From contig NZ_BMLW01000014.1 of the NCBI RefSeq assembly GCF_014645515.1, positions 98,722-162,721 on the forward strand: 64,000 nucleotides of DNA, given 5' to 3'. Below are positions 43,479-52,162 of this stretch, in pieces. The notes beneath the pieces were generated by a model. That model did no database searches and was not told the DNA's origin. It saw nothing but the letters and a program-made list of their open reading frames with translations. Each line of letters starts with the position of its first letter. The stretch's first letter is position 1. Made by a program: the position numbers and the translations under genes. The stretch is from Oceanobacillus neutriphilus. GTDB lineage: Bacteria > Bacillota > Bacilli > Bacillales > Amphibacillaceae.

Positions 43479-44453
43479 TTATTCAGCTGTTGCCTGCGCT
43501 GCTGTGATAAGTGCAAGGTTGTACACATCTTCTGTACTGCAGCCTCTGGATAGATCATTTACCGGTTTATTAAGCCCTTGAAGAATTGGACCGACTGCTT
43601 CAAAACCACCTAAACGCTGGGCGATTTTATAGCCGATATTACCGGCCTCCAGACTTGGGAATACAAACACATTTGCGTCCCCTTTAATCACGGAGTCAGG
43701 CGCTTTTTTCTCAGCAACACTCGGAACAAATGCAGCATCAAATTGGAATTCACCGTCAATAACAAGAGAAGGATCTTTTTCTTTTGCAATTATTAACGCA
43801 TCTGTAACCTTTTCTGTTTCTGGTGATTTCGCAGAACCGGCAGTGGAAAAGCTAAGCATAGCAACACGCGGGTCCACATCAAATAAGGCCCCTGTTTTAG
43901 CACTTTCTACAGCAATTTCTGCCAAGTCATTGCTGTCAGGAGCAATATTAATTGCGCAATCAGCAAATACATATTTTTCTTCATCTCTTACCATAATGAA
44001 TACGCCGGAAGTTTTCTTCACGCCTTCTTTTGTTTTAATAATTTGTAATGCCGGACGCACTGTGTCTGCAGTGGAATGTGCAGCACCACTTACAAGACCG
44101 TCTGCTTTATTCAAATAAATAAGCATTGTACCGAAATAGTTTTCGTCTAAAAGAATTTTCTTCGCATCATCTTCCGTTGCTTTTCCTTTTCTTCTTTCAA
44201 CAAAGGCATCAACCATTTCCTGGAAACCTTCATAGCTTGCAGGGTCAATAATCTCAAGCCCAGATACTTGTACATCAAGATCTGATGCCTTTTTTTCTAC
44301 CTCCTGCTTATTCCCAATGACAACAGGTGTAAGTACACCATCTTCAGCCAGACGGCCTGCTGCTGTTAATACACGTTCATCTAATCCTTCAGGGAATACG
44401 ATACGTTTACCTTTTCCTTTTACTTTCTCTGTTAATTGTTCAAATAAACCCAT
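43479..44453 (-). CDS. pta: Phosphate acetyltransferase
   Basis: Interconverts acetyl-CoA and acetyl phosphate in overflow metabolism. Family segments are FPEGLDERVLTAAGRLAEDG, NYFGTMLIYLNKADGLVSGAAHSTADTVRPALQIIKT, MLSFSTAGSAKSPE and VFPSLEAGNIGYKIAQRLGG. I start at the ATG at 44453 (MGLFEQLTEK), which has AGGAGG 8 nt upstream; a longer frame begins at 44480 without a site. 324 residues, normal for the short EutD-like Pta of bacilli. Confidence 0.96.
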   Translation of the reverse strand: MGLFEQLTEKVKGKGKRIVFPEGLDERVLTAAGRLAEDGVLTPVVIGNKQEVEKKASDLDVQVSGLEIIDPASYEGFQEMVDAFVERRKGKATEDDAKKILLDENYFGTMLIYLNKADGLVSGAAHSTADTVRPALQIIKTKEGVKKTSGVFIMVRDEEKYVFADCAINIAPDSNDLAEIAVESAKTGALFDVDPRVAMLSFSTAGSAKSPETEKVTDALIIAKEKDPSLVIDGEFQFDAAFVPSVAEKKAPDSVIKGDANVFVFPSLEAGNIGYKIAQRLGGFEAVGPILQGLNKPVNDLSRGCSTEDVYNLALITAAQATAE

Positions 44454-44835
44454 GTTGAAACCTCCTATGGTAATTAACACGTTAAAATGATAGTTACGGA
44501 CTTTTTACTTGGAAAAACCGATTCATTTTACCTTCAAATTCTCTTTAATGATATACCATTTAACCGCACAAATAAAGCCTTGAACCCTGAAAAATCAATG
44601 AAAAGGATTACAACTCCTCTTTATCCCTAACTGCCAATATCTCCCTTATTTTATCCATCAGGAAAGTATAAAATTTTCAGCAAATCTGCCTTCAACACTC
44701 CTTAATTTTGACAAAGCCTTGACAATACATAAAATAACATGATTTTGTCCCTTTTTTATATGATTCCCACCCTCTGGTTATGCTATAGTTAATATTGAAT
44801 CAGTATTTAACTTATAATGAGGGAGTGTATATACA
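44454..44835. other. Divergent control region of pta and hemQ
   Basis: A 382-bp AT-rich gap. TATGCTATAGT near 44779-44789 is a plausible extended -10 for hemQ, and GAGGGAGTG precedes its ATG. TGAAAAGGATTACA near 44600 resembles a cre box but fails at the central CG, so I do not call it. Confidence 0.5.
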
Positions 44836-45588
44836 ATGGCAGAAGCAGTAGTAACTGTAGACGGCTGGTCCGCATTACATGATACTCGTCATTTTGATTG
44901 GACATCTTGGAAATCAATCTCTGAGGACGAACGAAATAAAGCAATAAAAGAGTTTGAAGAACTTATCAAACAATGGGAAACAGTAGAAGAAAATAAAGAA
45001 GGCAGTCATAGTATATTCAAAGTTGTCGGAAATAAAGCAGACCTTATGTTTATTTTCTTACGCGAAACAATGGATGAGCTGGAAGAAATTAAAACAGCAA
45101 TCAATAAATCTGTATTAGGTGATTTCTTAATCCCTGCCTATTCTTATGTATCCATTATTGAAATGACGATGCATGATCCAATGAAGGCTGGTGACGACCG
45201 GGAGCTTTCTCCATATGTAAAGGAACGCTTAAGACCAATCATGCCAAAATGGGAGCACGCCTGCTTCTATCCAATGGCCAGACGCCGTGAGCCTGAAGCA
45301 AACTGGTTTACAATTGATAAAGAAGAGCGCACAAAATTACTTTACGAGCATGGTATGACAGGACGTAAATATGCCGGTAAAGTCAAAGAAATCATTACTG
45401 GATCTATTGGACTTGACGAATGGGAATGGGGCGTAACGTTATTTGCTCATGACCCATTACAATTTAAGAAAATTGTTTATGAAATGCGCTTCGATGAAGT
45501 TACAACAAAATATGCAGAGTTCGGTGATTTCATCATGGGTAACTATTTAGCAGCAGATGAACTAGCCGGTTATCTTGCATTATCCTAA
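44836..45588 (+). CDS. hemQ: Coproheme decarboxylase
   Basis: Last enzyme of the coproporphyrin-dependent haem pathway of Gram-positive bacteria; it converts coproheme to haem b. The chlorite-dismutase-like fold of 250 residues carries the reactive tyrosine Y145 in ACFYPMARRR and the proximal haem histidine H172 in YEHGMTGRKYAGKV, the same numbers as in studied enzymes. Counterpart of B. subtilis YwfI, divergent from pta as there. Confidence 0.96.
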   Translation: MAEAVVTVDGWSALHDTRHFDWTSWKSISEDERNKAIKEFEELIKQWETVEENKEGSHSIFKVVGNKADLMFIFLRETMDELEEIKTAINKSVLGDFLIPAYSYVSIIEMTMHDPMKAGDDRELSPYVKERLRPIMPKWEHACFYPMARRREPEANWFTIDKEERTKLLYEHGMTGRKYAGKVKEIITGSIGLDEWEWGVTLFAHDPLQFKKIVYEMRFDEVTTKYAEFGDFIMGNYLAADELAGYLALS

Positions 45589-45596
45589 TGTTTATT

Positions 45597-45626
45597 AAAA
45601 AGAGACTGAAAAGGTCTCTTTTTTTA
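45597..45626 (+). terminator. hemQ terminator
   Basis: AAAAAGAGAC and GTCTCTTTTT around a short loop, continuing into a T run, 9 bp after the stop. Confidence 0.88.
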
Positions 45627-45714
45627 TGCAGAAAATAATCATGAAAAAACACTTTCTTACATACATATCATTAATGAGCTTGCACCGAAGTTTTTTCAGA
45701 AATGAGGTTGGTTT

Positions 45715-46140
45715 ATGGCAGTTGTTGCTCATAATGAAGCGGAGGTTGATTTACTCGCCCGCTTAATGCGTGCAGAAGCAGAGGGAGATGGCGATCTCGG
45801 CATGCTGATGGTCGGCAATACAGGCATCAATCGTGTACTTGCCGATTGTTTAGACTTTACGGATATTCGGACGATAACCGATATGGTTTTCCAAAGCCCC
45901 GGCGGGTTTGAGGCAACGCAGCAAGGCTATTTTTATCAACGGGCCAGAGAATCAGATAAACGTCTTGCAAGAAGAGTTATCCAAGGCGAAATGCAGCACC
46001 CTGCTTCCAACTCACTTTGGTTCTTTATGCCTGAAGGAGCATGCCCTGCTCAATGGTATGGCCAATGGAATACTGGCCGATTCCTATCGCACTGCTTTTA
46101 TGCTCCAGCTGAAAGTGAATGTCCTGCTGTGTATCGGTAG
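45715..46140 (+). CDS. cwlJ: Spore cortex-lytic enzyme CwlJ
   Basis: A 141-residue SleB/CwlJ hydrolase domain that lacks a signal peptide and a peptidoglycan-binding domain, as CwlJ does. The catalytic glutamate lies in LLARLMRAEAEGDGDLGMLMVGN, and the C-terminal half has NSLWFFMPEG and WYGQWNTGRFLSHCFYAP. It degrades cortex during germination and needs GerQ, the next gene, for placement in the spore coat. The pair is diagnostic for an endospore former. GAGGTTGGTTT precedes the ATG. Confidence 0.94.
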   Translation: MAVVAHNEAEVDLLARLMRAEAEGDGDLGMLMVGNTGINRVLADCLDFTDIRTITDMVFQSPGGFEATQQGYFYQRARESDKRLARRVIQGEMQHPASNSLWFFMPEGACPAQWYGQWNTGRFLSHCFYAPAESECPAVYR

Positions 46141-46193
46141 AGAATTTCATTTAATGTACAGCTCAATTTTTTAGAATGAGGGAGAGTGAAATC

Positions 46194-46610
46194 ATGAGTG
46201 ATCAAACGAATCCAAATCAGCCAGTGAGTAATAATCAGGCTTACTATCCTAATCCATACTATTATTATCCTCAGGCGACCGGGAACTTTTATCCTGCCTA
46301 TTCATACAGACAATATGCACAGCCACAGCCATCAAGCGGAAATGGAGGTGGTCAGTTAACAAATCAGCAATCCTTTATTGAGAATATTTTACGCTTGAAC
46401 CGAGGAAAATTGGGTACTTTTTATCTGACATTTGAAGGTCAGCAGCCAACGTCCTTCCGCGGTTATCTCGAAGAAGCTGGAAGGGATCATATTTTGATTC
46501 GTGAGGAAGACTCTGAACGGCGTTTCTTATTATTAATGGTGTATTTAGATTATGTGTTATTTGACGAACAAATCAATTATTCTTATCCATATGGCAATCC
46601 AAGTAGTTAG
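46194..46610 (+). CDS. gerQ: Spore coat protein GerQ
   Basis: A 138-residue spore coat protein needed for CwlJ function, cross-linked by transglutaminase in B. subtilis. It has a tyrosine/proline/glutamine-rich N-terminal half (AYYPNPYYYYPQ, YRQYAQPQPSS) and a conserved C-terminal domain (NRGKLGTFYLTFEGQQ, FRGYLEEAGRDHILI, MVYLDYVLFDEQINY). I start at 46194 (MSDQTNPN), preceded by GAGGGAGAG; the upstream ATG at 46176 overlaps that site. Sporulation-specific expression from the cwlJ promoter is likely. Confidence 0.94.
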   Translation: MSDQTNPNQPVSNNQAYYPNPYYYYPQATGNFYPAYSYRQYAQPQPSSGNGGGQLTNQQSFIENILRLNRGKLGTFYLTFEGQQPTSFRGYLEEAGRDHILIREEDSERRFLLLMVYLDYVLFDEQINYSYPYGNPSS

Positions 46611-46654
46611 GATCAGTTATCCAGCTATAACCCCAGGTAAAGTATTTGAAACTG

Positions 46655-46695
46655 TAAATAAAGCGTAGACACAAATAACGTCTACGCTTTATTTA
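46655..46695 (+). terminator. cwlJ-gerQ terminator
   Basis: TAAATAAAGCGTAGAC and GTCTACGCTTTATTTA form a 16-bp perfect stem with a 9-nt loop, 45 bp after gerQ. Confidence 0.88.
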
Positions 46696-46729
46696 CTTAA
46701 ACCGATAACTGTATTGTGAGGAGATTACG

Positions 46730-46978
46730 ATGAAACATCCTCTGGAAAAATTCATACGAATTGAAGCGATTGCTATCATGGGCGGCCTATTTATTGGTAT
46801 ACTAGCCTGGATAACAGGTTGGATGCTCTTTTTATTCTTTGCCTGTTATCTTTTTGTGCTCAGCATGCTTGCTGATGCTTTGATTTTGCTCCATACGCGC
46901 AGAAGCTCTGATGCGGTCAAACAGGTTATTCGGGCAGTGCTGCTGTTTTTATTTATCACTTCTCTTTATTTTTATTAA
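46730..46978 (+). CDS. Small membrane protein of unknown function
   Basis: An 82-residue protein with three hydrophobic segments (about residues 11-26, 29-45 and 66-82) and a basic loop (LLHTRRSSDAVKQVIR). GAGGAGATTACG precedes the ATG at a fitting distance. I do not recognise a family. It is set off by the gerQ terminator upstream and converges on ywdK. Confidence 0.65.
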   Translation: MKHPLEKFIRIEAIAIMGGLFIGILAWITGWMLFLFFACYLFVLSMLADALILLHTRRSSDAVKQVIRAVLLFLFITSLYFY

Positions 46979-47133
46979 CTATTTTCAGATGCTCATTTAT
47001 TTTAGAGTTTTCAGGAATATATTAACTTCCTTATCTTATACTGATTATTATAGTAATCCCAAAGATTCCTCCACCTGTTTACCAGCAGTATAATTCATAT
47101 CCATACTTATTTTTATTCAACTTAGGAAAAATA

Positions 47134-47176
47134 AAGAAAGCTCTATTCTCATCTATTAATAAGATAGAACTTTCTT
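47134..47176 (-). terminator. ywdK terminator
   Basis: On the minus strand AAGAAAGTTCTAT pairs with ATAGAGCTTTCTT and is followed by TATTTTTCC, 24 bp past the ywdK stop. Confidence 0.75.
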
Positions 47177-47200
47177 ACACATTATATATCCGTCTTATAA

Positions 47201-47572
47201 CTACAACCATTTCACAGCACCAATACCTAATAACACCCATCCTACTAAAAAGGATAAACCTCCAATTGGCGTAATCATCGCAAGTGTTTTGACACCTGTT
47301 AAAGAATAGAGATATAAGCTCCCTGAAAATAAGACAATACCAGCTAAAAATAGCCAGCCGCTTGATGCAAAAAGATTACTCCCCTCAAATTTCCCTAAGA
47401 GAATTGCCACTGCAACAATAGCTATTGTATGGAACATTTGGTAATCTACTGCTTTGCCCCAATTGGTTAATGCTTTTTCAGATAATCTTCCTTCCAGCCC
47501 GTGAGCGCCAAATGCTCCCAGGGCAACCGCTAAAAATCCAAGGACAGCTCCAATTATTAAAAATAGTTTCAT
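47201..47572 (-). CDS. ywdK: DUF423 membrane protein (YwdK)
   Basis: A 123-residue protein with four membrane helices and the DUF423 hallmarks LGAFGAHGLEGRLS and VDYQMFHTIAIVAVAILLG, then TPIGGLSFLVGW. I start at the ATG at 47572 (MKLFLIIGA), which opens directly into helix 1; the ATG at 47611 adds a charged stretch that the family lacks. Function unknown. It lies near gerQ, as in B. subtilis. Confidence 0.88.
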   Translation of the reverse strand: MKLFLIIGAVLGFLAVALGAFGAHGLEGRLSEKALTNWGKAVDYQMFHTIAIVAVAILLGKFEGSNLFASSGWLFLAGIVLFSGSLYLYSLTGVKTLAMITPIGGLSFLVGWVLLGIGAVKWL

Positions 47573-47647
47573 CTTTTCCAACTCCAATCCTTCCCATTTA
47601 TAGAAGTGCATTTTTCAAAAGAATTAAAATTTCTCTAGTCATAATCC

Positions 47648-47965
47648 TTAGAAATCAAAAATAGAATCTCCATTTGCGTCTTCATCATTTAGTTTTTTCT
47701 GCTTCGGATTGACTACCTTGATACTGGACTGTTTACCTAGCATCGCTTTCATTTCTGCCTCTGAAATATGCTCTTCCGTATCTTCCATGTTAACCTGTAT
47801 TTGATTTGTTTTATTTTGATCTTGGCTTGCTGAAAGGAACAGCTCACTTAATAAATGGATATTCTCCATATGTTTTTTTACTTGATCCTGCTGATGGGTT
47901 TTTCGTTTGGCCTCTTCTAATTCGCGTATCATTTTATTAATTATTATTTCATTACTTACAGCCAT
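47648..47965 (-). CDS. ywdI: DUF5327 protein (YwdI)
   Basis: A 105-residue soluble protein: an N-terminal helical part with INKMIRELEEAKRKTHQQDQVKKHMENIHLLSELFL, probably coiled coil, then a short tail ending DANGDSIFDF. This matches YwdI, a small protein of unknown function that stands beside ywdK in bacilli. GGAGGGG precedes the start. Confidence 0.82.
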   Translation of the reverse strand: MAVSNEIIINKMIRELEEAKRKTHQQDQVKKHMENIHLLSELFLSASQDQNKTNQIQVNMEDTEEHISEAEMKAMLGKQSSIKVVNPKQKKLNDEDANGDSIFDF

Positions 47966-48052
47966 TTAACCCCTCCTTTTACATCACTGACTTCCCTAAT
48001 GAATTATAGCACAGAAATCATTCAGAAAAAGCTCTCATGTCCGCAAAATAAA

Positions 48053-48091
48053 AAAGAGCTTTAGACGATCATATCCGTCTTTCTGCTCTTT
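48053..48091 (-). terminator. Terminator of the 51-aa gene
   Basis: On the minus strand AAAGAGC and GCTCTTT enclose a second stem, GACG and CGTC, and a run of T follows. The left arm overlaps the stop codon of the small gene at 48090. Confidence 0.8.
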
Positions 48092-48245
48092 ATCGTAATA
48101 TACGCTTTTCACTTAACTTCTGTCTTGTTATTTCCTCCACCGTATAGCGCTCATACATCCATTTCAAAAATGTAACCTCTGTGTCTTGAAGTTCTCTTCC
48201 CAATTGTGTTGAAGTTTGCCGATATAGATGAAAAAAGTTTTTCAT
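48090..48245 (-). CDS. Conserved-looking 51-aa protein of unknown function
   Basis: A short reading frame, MKNFFHLYRQTSTQ onward, ending SEKRILR, with a strong GGGGGAG 9 nt before the ATG and a terminator overlapping its stop. The peptide is basic, amphipathic and helical in pattern (ELQDTEVTFLKWMYERYTVEEI). Signals on both sides make it a likely gene; I do not recognise the family. Confidence 0.65.
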   Translation of the reverse strand: MKNFFHLYRQTSTQLGRELQDTEVTFLKWMYERYTVEEITRQKLSEKRILR

Positions 48246-48506
48246 ACTTGAAAACTCCCCCTATACTGATGCAGTAAAATATAAAAATATTATAGCATTG
48301 TCTATTTTTATCTTCAATAGGAGAATATTACAAGTAATTTCATAATAAAGAAAAATTACACCTTTATTATAGGAACTAAGTTTTTGCACAAAATAAATAA
48401 CCATTAAATTAGTCCTAACAATATAAACATTTATGGTAAATAACGTGTATTAATACCCCTTTTCTTTTCCTTAATGGGAACTATACTTTTAAAATAACAT
48501 TTTGTT
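48246..48506. other. AT-rich gap
   Basis: A 261-bp gap upstream of the 51-aa gene and downstream of plsC-like gene. No hairpin with a T run, repeat or gene seen apart from promoter-like A/T tracts. Confidence 0.4.
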
Positions 48507-49100
48507 TTATTTTCCTTCTATTTTTGACTGTAATGTATAGAGCTTCTCATTCATTACTTCCATCATCTCATCCATTGCTTCCCTGCGTGAAACATCTTTA
48601 GATAAATAGATTGGATCGCCAAAAATAATTTTTGGTTTTTTAAACTTAATGAGTTCTTTAAAATTATTCGGTCCTGTGTAAGCTGCCGGAATAATTGGTA
48701 CGTTACTGTATGCAGCAATGGTAACTGCCCCTCTTTTTAACGGGACTTGATTCGTTGTCCTCGTGCCGCTTGGAAAAATACCGATAACTTTTCCGTCTTT
48801 TAAAAGCTTGCGGGGCACTTTGATCGTGCTTGGACCCGGGTTTTCCCTATCTACAGGAAATGCGTTCAGTTTTTTCATCAGCCATTTCAAAGGACCGGAT
48901 TGAAATAATTCTTTCTTTGCCATATAGTGAATTTTTGTAGGCAGCATACTGACACCTAACCATAAAATATCTACCCAGCCTGAGTGAGTACATGCGATAA
49001 TATATCCGCCGGATTCCGGCACCTTTTCCTTTTGAAATACTTTTACACGTCCAAATAAACTTAATATTACCTTTAAGGCATATGCTGCAAAATAATACAT
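48507..49100 (-). CDS. plsC: 1-acyl-sn-glycerol-3-phosphate acyltransferase (PlsC family)
   Basis: Adds the second acyl chain in phosphatidic acid synthesis at the membrane. A hydrophobic N-terminus is followed by the catalytic H-x4-D in CTHSGWVDILWLG, the acceptor-binding FPSGTRTTNQVPLKRGAVTIA, and VPIIPAAYTG. 197 residues, standard for bacterial PlsC. More than one PlsC-like gene is common in bacilli, so the exact role is not fixed. Confidence 0.88.
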   Translation of the reverse strand: MYYFAAYALKVILSLFGRVKVFQKEKVPESGGYIIACTHSGWVDILWLGVSMLPTKIHYMAKKELFQSGPLKWLMKKLNAFPVDRENPGPSTIKVPRKLLKDGKVIGIFPSGTRTTNQVPLKRGAVTIAAYSNVPIIPAAYTGPNNFKELIKFKKPKIIFGDPIYLSKDVSRREAMDEMMEVMNEKLYTLQSKIEGK

Positions 49101-49237
49101 GCTTTTTCTCTTCCTTTTCTCTTTTTTAGTACCTGATACTTATATAAGATACTAATAGAAATAATAATAAATTACAAGATGTTTCTATGAAATTGGCTGG
49201 TTCATGAGCAGGTTTGAATCATTTCATTTATGTACTG

Positions 49238-49570
49238 TTACCTTTTGCGGTTTACTTCATAATCAAAATATAAATGATAATGCTTTTGACAGCCTTCATT
49301 GAATGGAAATTTACAATTCAGACACTGATTCGTATTTAGATATTGATCAATCGTAAGTTCTGTTTTGCAAACACCGCATAAAATTGCCAGCTTATCAAAT
49401 TCGTCTTTTTCCCAGGTGGCTATTTTATGATTTTCACATTCCTCATGGCATTGATAGCATGGATAGTACTTATGACAACATTTAAATTTAATCGCAATAA
49501 TATCCTTTTGACCGTGATAATGCTTACATCTTGTCTGGTTATCAACGACCGGTCCATAGACTGTAATCAT
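49238..49570 (-). CDS. CHY zinc finger protein
   Basis: A 110-residue protein made of Cys/His metal-binding motifs: TRCKHYHG, CCHKYYPCYQCHEECENH, CGVCKTELT and CLNCKFPFNEGCQKHYHLYF. These fit the CHY zinc finger, a domain also found in yeast Hot13 and plant ubiquitin ligases, where several Zn ions are bound. I start at the ATG at 49570 (MITVYGP) because GGGAGG lies 6 nt before it; the frame continues upstream without another site. Role in bacteria unknown. Confidence 0.85.
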   Translation of the reverse strand: MITVYGPVVDNQTRCKHYHGQKDIIAIKFKCCHKYYPCYQCHEECENHKIATWEKDEFDKLAILCGVCKTELTIDQYLNTNQCLNCKFPFNEGCQKHYHLYFDYEVNRKR

Positions 49571-49617
49571 TTTTATCCTCCCTTGCTTCATAAATAAAAT
49601 GCTTTCTGCAAAAAAAG

Positions 49618-49658
49618 AGAGCAACACACTTTCACCCTATCTGAAAGCGTCCTGCTCT
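49618..49658 (-). terminator. Terminator after the phasin-like gene
   Basis: On the minus strand AGAGCAGGACGCTTTC pairs (with interruptions) with GAAAGTGTGTTGCTCT and is followed by CTTTTTTT. It lies between the phasin-like gene and the zinc-finger gene. Confidence 0.75.
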
Positions 49659-49664
49659 TAAACA

Positions 49665-50012
49665 TTAATTCTGCTCTTCTTCTACTGCTTCCTCTTTAGC
49701 TTCTTCTGCCAAGGAAACACCCAGTTTTTCTTCCAGCACATTAATTCTCGCACGCAGCTCTTCGATGTCATCCGTTGTTGCAAGCCCGGCCTCTCTTGCC
49801 ATCGTTTTCTTCTTCTCTTTGCTTTTTTCATCCCACTCGCCTTTTTTGCTGCTGCCTTTTTCTATAAAATTATCTAAAACAGTTTTTGCCTGCTCCTGTG
49901 TCAATTCATTTTTTTCCACTAATTCTTTTACTTTTTGTTCAAACTTCTCTTTTCCGCTTACTGCAGCACCCAGGCCCAGTAAAAATCCTTTACGTAAATA
50001 TTCACTCATCAT
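49665..50012 (-). CDS. Phasin-like / PHA synthesis regulator-type protein
   Basis: A 115-residue helical, highly charged protein: FLLGLGAAVSGKEKFEQKVKELVEKNELTQEQAKTVLDNFIEKG, a lysine-rich middle and a coiled-coil end (TTDDIEELRARINVLEEKLGV). This is the pattern of the phasin family 'polyhydroxyalkanoate synthesis regulator' proteins, present in many bacteria without PHA genes. No other PHA gene is visible here. AGGAGG precedes the start. Confidence 0.75.
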   Translation of the reverse strand: MMSEYLRKGFLLGLGAAVSGKEKFEQKVKELVEKNELTQEQAKTVLDNFIEKGSSKKGEWDEKSKEKKKTMAREAGLATTDDIEELRARINVLEEKLGVSLAEEAKEEAVEEEQN

Positions 50013-50342
50013 TTATACCTCCTAATAGTATGTCTGTATGATGGTTCAATGGAAACTGGATGAATTTCATCCTTTTAACCCGTCATCCTTACAATACGTG
50101 AAACAGGATTATTCTATACATTTTTTGGGTACAAAGAATAAAATAAATGTTCCTACACAGTTATTATATAAAATATTAGGCCGCTGCGTAAATGATTTTG
50201 GCGCTAATTTTATCTGTTATATTATTGTATTCCCGTTCCATACTATAATTAACCATTATCTAACCATCTGCTATTGAATAAAATTACGTTTACTTGTATA
50301 ATCATACAGTTGCACTTTTTAGTATTATTTAGGAGGAAAAAA
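50013..50342. other. Intergenic gap before the YjiH-family gene
   Basis: A 330-bp AT-rich stretch containing start signals for the genes on each side, including AGGAGGAAAAAA just before 50343. A 79-codon plus-strand frame here has no ribosome-binding site and no recognisable features. Confidence 0.5.
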
Positions 50343-51686
50343 ATGAAGTCCTATTCCTTTAGCAATATTATCAAATTTATTATTCCGTCTTTATTAGGGT
50401 TATTTCTTTTCTTATATCCCTTACCGACAAAGGACGGCTTTACGATCCCCATTGCCTTTTTAGCAGGCATACTGGAGGGAGCTATCGATAATTATTTATC
50501 ACTTATTATGATGATTGTTATTTTATTGACTGCCATCTTCACCATCTCGGCAAAATTTGGCGGTAAGTCATCTTTTAAAAGATTCCCTTTTTTGCATCAG
50601 TTATTCTATACAACCTGGTTTTGGACAATCACTCGTTTTTTGGCGGCTGTCTTTGCAGTGATGGTTTATTTTCAAATTGGACCGGAATTTGTTTATAACG
50701 AAGATACAGGCGGCATGCTCTTAGATAGTTTACTGCATACATTATTTGTCACCTTCCTGTTTGCAGGTCTCTTTTTACCTTTTCTAACCAACTTTGGTCT
50801 GCTTGAGTTTTTTGGAGGAATTATGAGGAATATCATGCGTCCTCTATTTCGATTGCCGGGCAGAGCCTCAGTTGACAGCTTAGCTTCCTGGGTTGGAGAT
50901 GCTACAATTGGGGTACTGCTGACAAATAAGCAATATGAAGAAGGCTATTATACAAAACGGGAAGCTGCCATCATTAGTACAACCTTCTCTGTTGTTTCTA
51001 TTACGTTCACATTAGTCATTCTACAGCAGGTCGGTCTGGAGCACATGTTTTTACCTTTTTACCTGACTATCCTTATTGCAGGAGGAATTGCTGCTTTCAT
51101 TATGCCGCGAATTCCACCGCTTTCTGGAATGGCAAACACCTATATCGATGGAAAAGAAAGAACCGATGATGAAAAAATTCCTGAATCTGAGAATGCAGTT
51201 ACTTTTGGGTTTAAAAATGCTTTAAGACGAGCAGAGAAAGAAACGAGCTTCCGCACTTTCTTTGTAGACGGCGGAAAAAATATTCTGGATATGTGGTTCG
51301 GTGTAACTCCTGTAGTAATGGCGTTCGGAACAATCGCAGTAATTATTGCGGAATACACACCTTTATTCCAATGGCTTGGGATGCCGTTTGTTCCTATTTT
51401 AGAGCTGATGCAGATCCCATTTGCCCACGAAGCATCTGAAACACTGCTAATTGGTTTTGCAGATATGTTTCTGCCGGCAATTTTAATTACTGGTGTGGAA
51501 GCGGAAATTACACGGTTTATTATTGCTGCTTTATCTGTCACACAGCTAATTTTCATGTCAGAAGTCGGCGGGCTTATCCTGGGAACGAAAATCCCGGTAT
51601 CCTTCCGTCACCTTGCTATTATCTTTTTGATCCGTACAGCAATTACGCTGCCGATTATTACTGTCATCGCTCATATATTATTTTAA
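50343..51686 (+). CDS. YjiH family nucleoside-recognition (Gate) domain membrane protein
   Basis: A 447-residue protein with about ten membrane helices. Typical parts are an N-terminal PSLLGLFLFLYPLPTKDG, LLEFFGGIMRNIMRPLFRLPGRASVDSLASWVGDATIGVLLT and the late VPILELMQIPFAHEASETLLIGFADMFLPAIL, matching the YjiH group of Gate-domain proteins. Start at 50343 (MKSYSFSNI), with AGGAGG 8 nt upstream; the frame extends 23 codons further without a site. Probably a transporter; substrate unknown. A transposable-element-like repeat begins right at its stop codon. Confidence 0.82.
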   Translation: MKSYSFSNIIKFIIPSLLGLFLFLYPLPTKDGFTIPIAFLAGILEGAIDNYLSLIMMIVILLTAIFTISAKFGGKSSFKRFPFLHQLFYTTWFWTITRFLAAVFAVMVYFQIGPEFVYNEDTGGMLLDSLLHTLFVTFLFAGLFLPFLTNFGLLEFFGGIMRNIMRPLFRLPGRASVDSLASWVGDATIGVLLTNKQYEEGYYTKREAAIISTTFSVVSITFTLVILQQVGLEHMFLPFYLTILIAGGIAAFIMPRIPPLSGMANTYIDGKERTDDEKIPESENAVTFGFKNALRRAEKETSFRTFFVDGGKNILDMWFGVTPVVMAFGTIAVIIAEYTPLFQWLGMPFVPILELMQIPFAHEASETLLIGFADMFLPAILITGVEAEITRFIIAALSVTQLIFMSEVGGLILGTKIPVSFRHLAIIFLIRTAITLPIITVIAHILF

Positions 51687-51690
51687 ATAA

Positions 51691-52095
51691 TTCAACTTTC
51701 GTATCTATAAAATAACTTGCTTATTATAGGGATAGGTGTTGATCGTTCCTTCCACCTATCTCTATGACAAAGCATAAACTTTATCTAGAAAGCAGGTAAC
51801 GTGTAAGGCTACCGCTGCGGTGGACCGTTTTGCTTTCTTAGGGGCATGCTCTTCAGCTAACTTTTGCCAAGAAGAGCACTTGGCAAAATTGGATCTTCAG
51901 ATGATGCTATTTCCGATATTTACTATTCATGCCGTATCATCATTTAAATTGCCAAATCAACCATTCGAAACATTAAATGATCTTTTACATCAAGTAATAA
52001 GCGATTATTTCATACAACCCCATCTGGATATAATTCCTTTCATTCGCTGTAGAATGGTAAGGTATAGATACTTATTCTCAGGTGCGAAAGTTGAA
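51691..52095. mobile_element. Miniature transposable element-like repeat, internally deleted copy
   Basis: A 405-bp relative of the element at 17285-18056. Ends are TTCAACTTTCG (51691-51701) and CGAAAGTTGAA (52085-52095). Flanks are perfect 7-bp direct repeats TAAATAA (51684-51690 and 52096-52102), of which the left one includes the stop codon of the YjiH-family gene. It keeps the left half of palindromic module 1 (51809-51905) and GCTGTAGAAT, but lacks the second module and the GTCCT hairpins. It separates the YjiH gene from a terminator at 52109. Confidence 0.78.
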
Positions 52096-52108
52096 TAAAT
52101 AAAATAAA

Positions 52109-52146
52109 AAAATGCGGAGATTCTCAGGGAAACTCCGCATTTTTTA
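52109..52146. terminator. Bidirectional terminator
   Basis: AAAATGCGGAG and CTCCGCATTTT around a 13-nt loop with A and T runs outside. It serves the minus-strand acyltransferase gene and formerly, before the repeat insertion, probably the YjiH-family gene. Confidence 0.88.
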
Positions 52147-52162
52147 TTACAGCATAATTTTT

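Noticed and set aside
44590..44620. Possible cre box upstream of pta (TGAAAAGGATTACA)
   Set aside because: The central CG required by CcpA is GG here.
50038..50277. 79-codon plus-strand frame before the YjiH-family gene
   Set aside because: No ribosome-binding site, AT-rich composition and no family resemblance; it is intergenic DNA.
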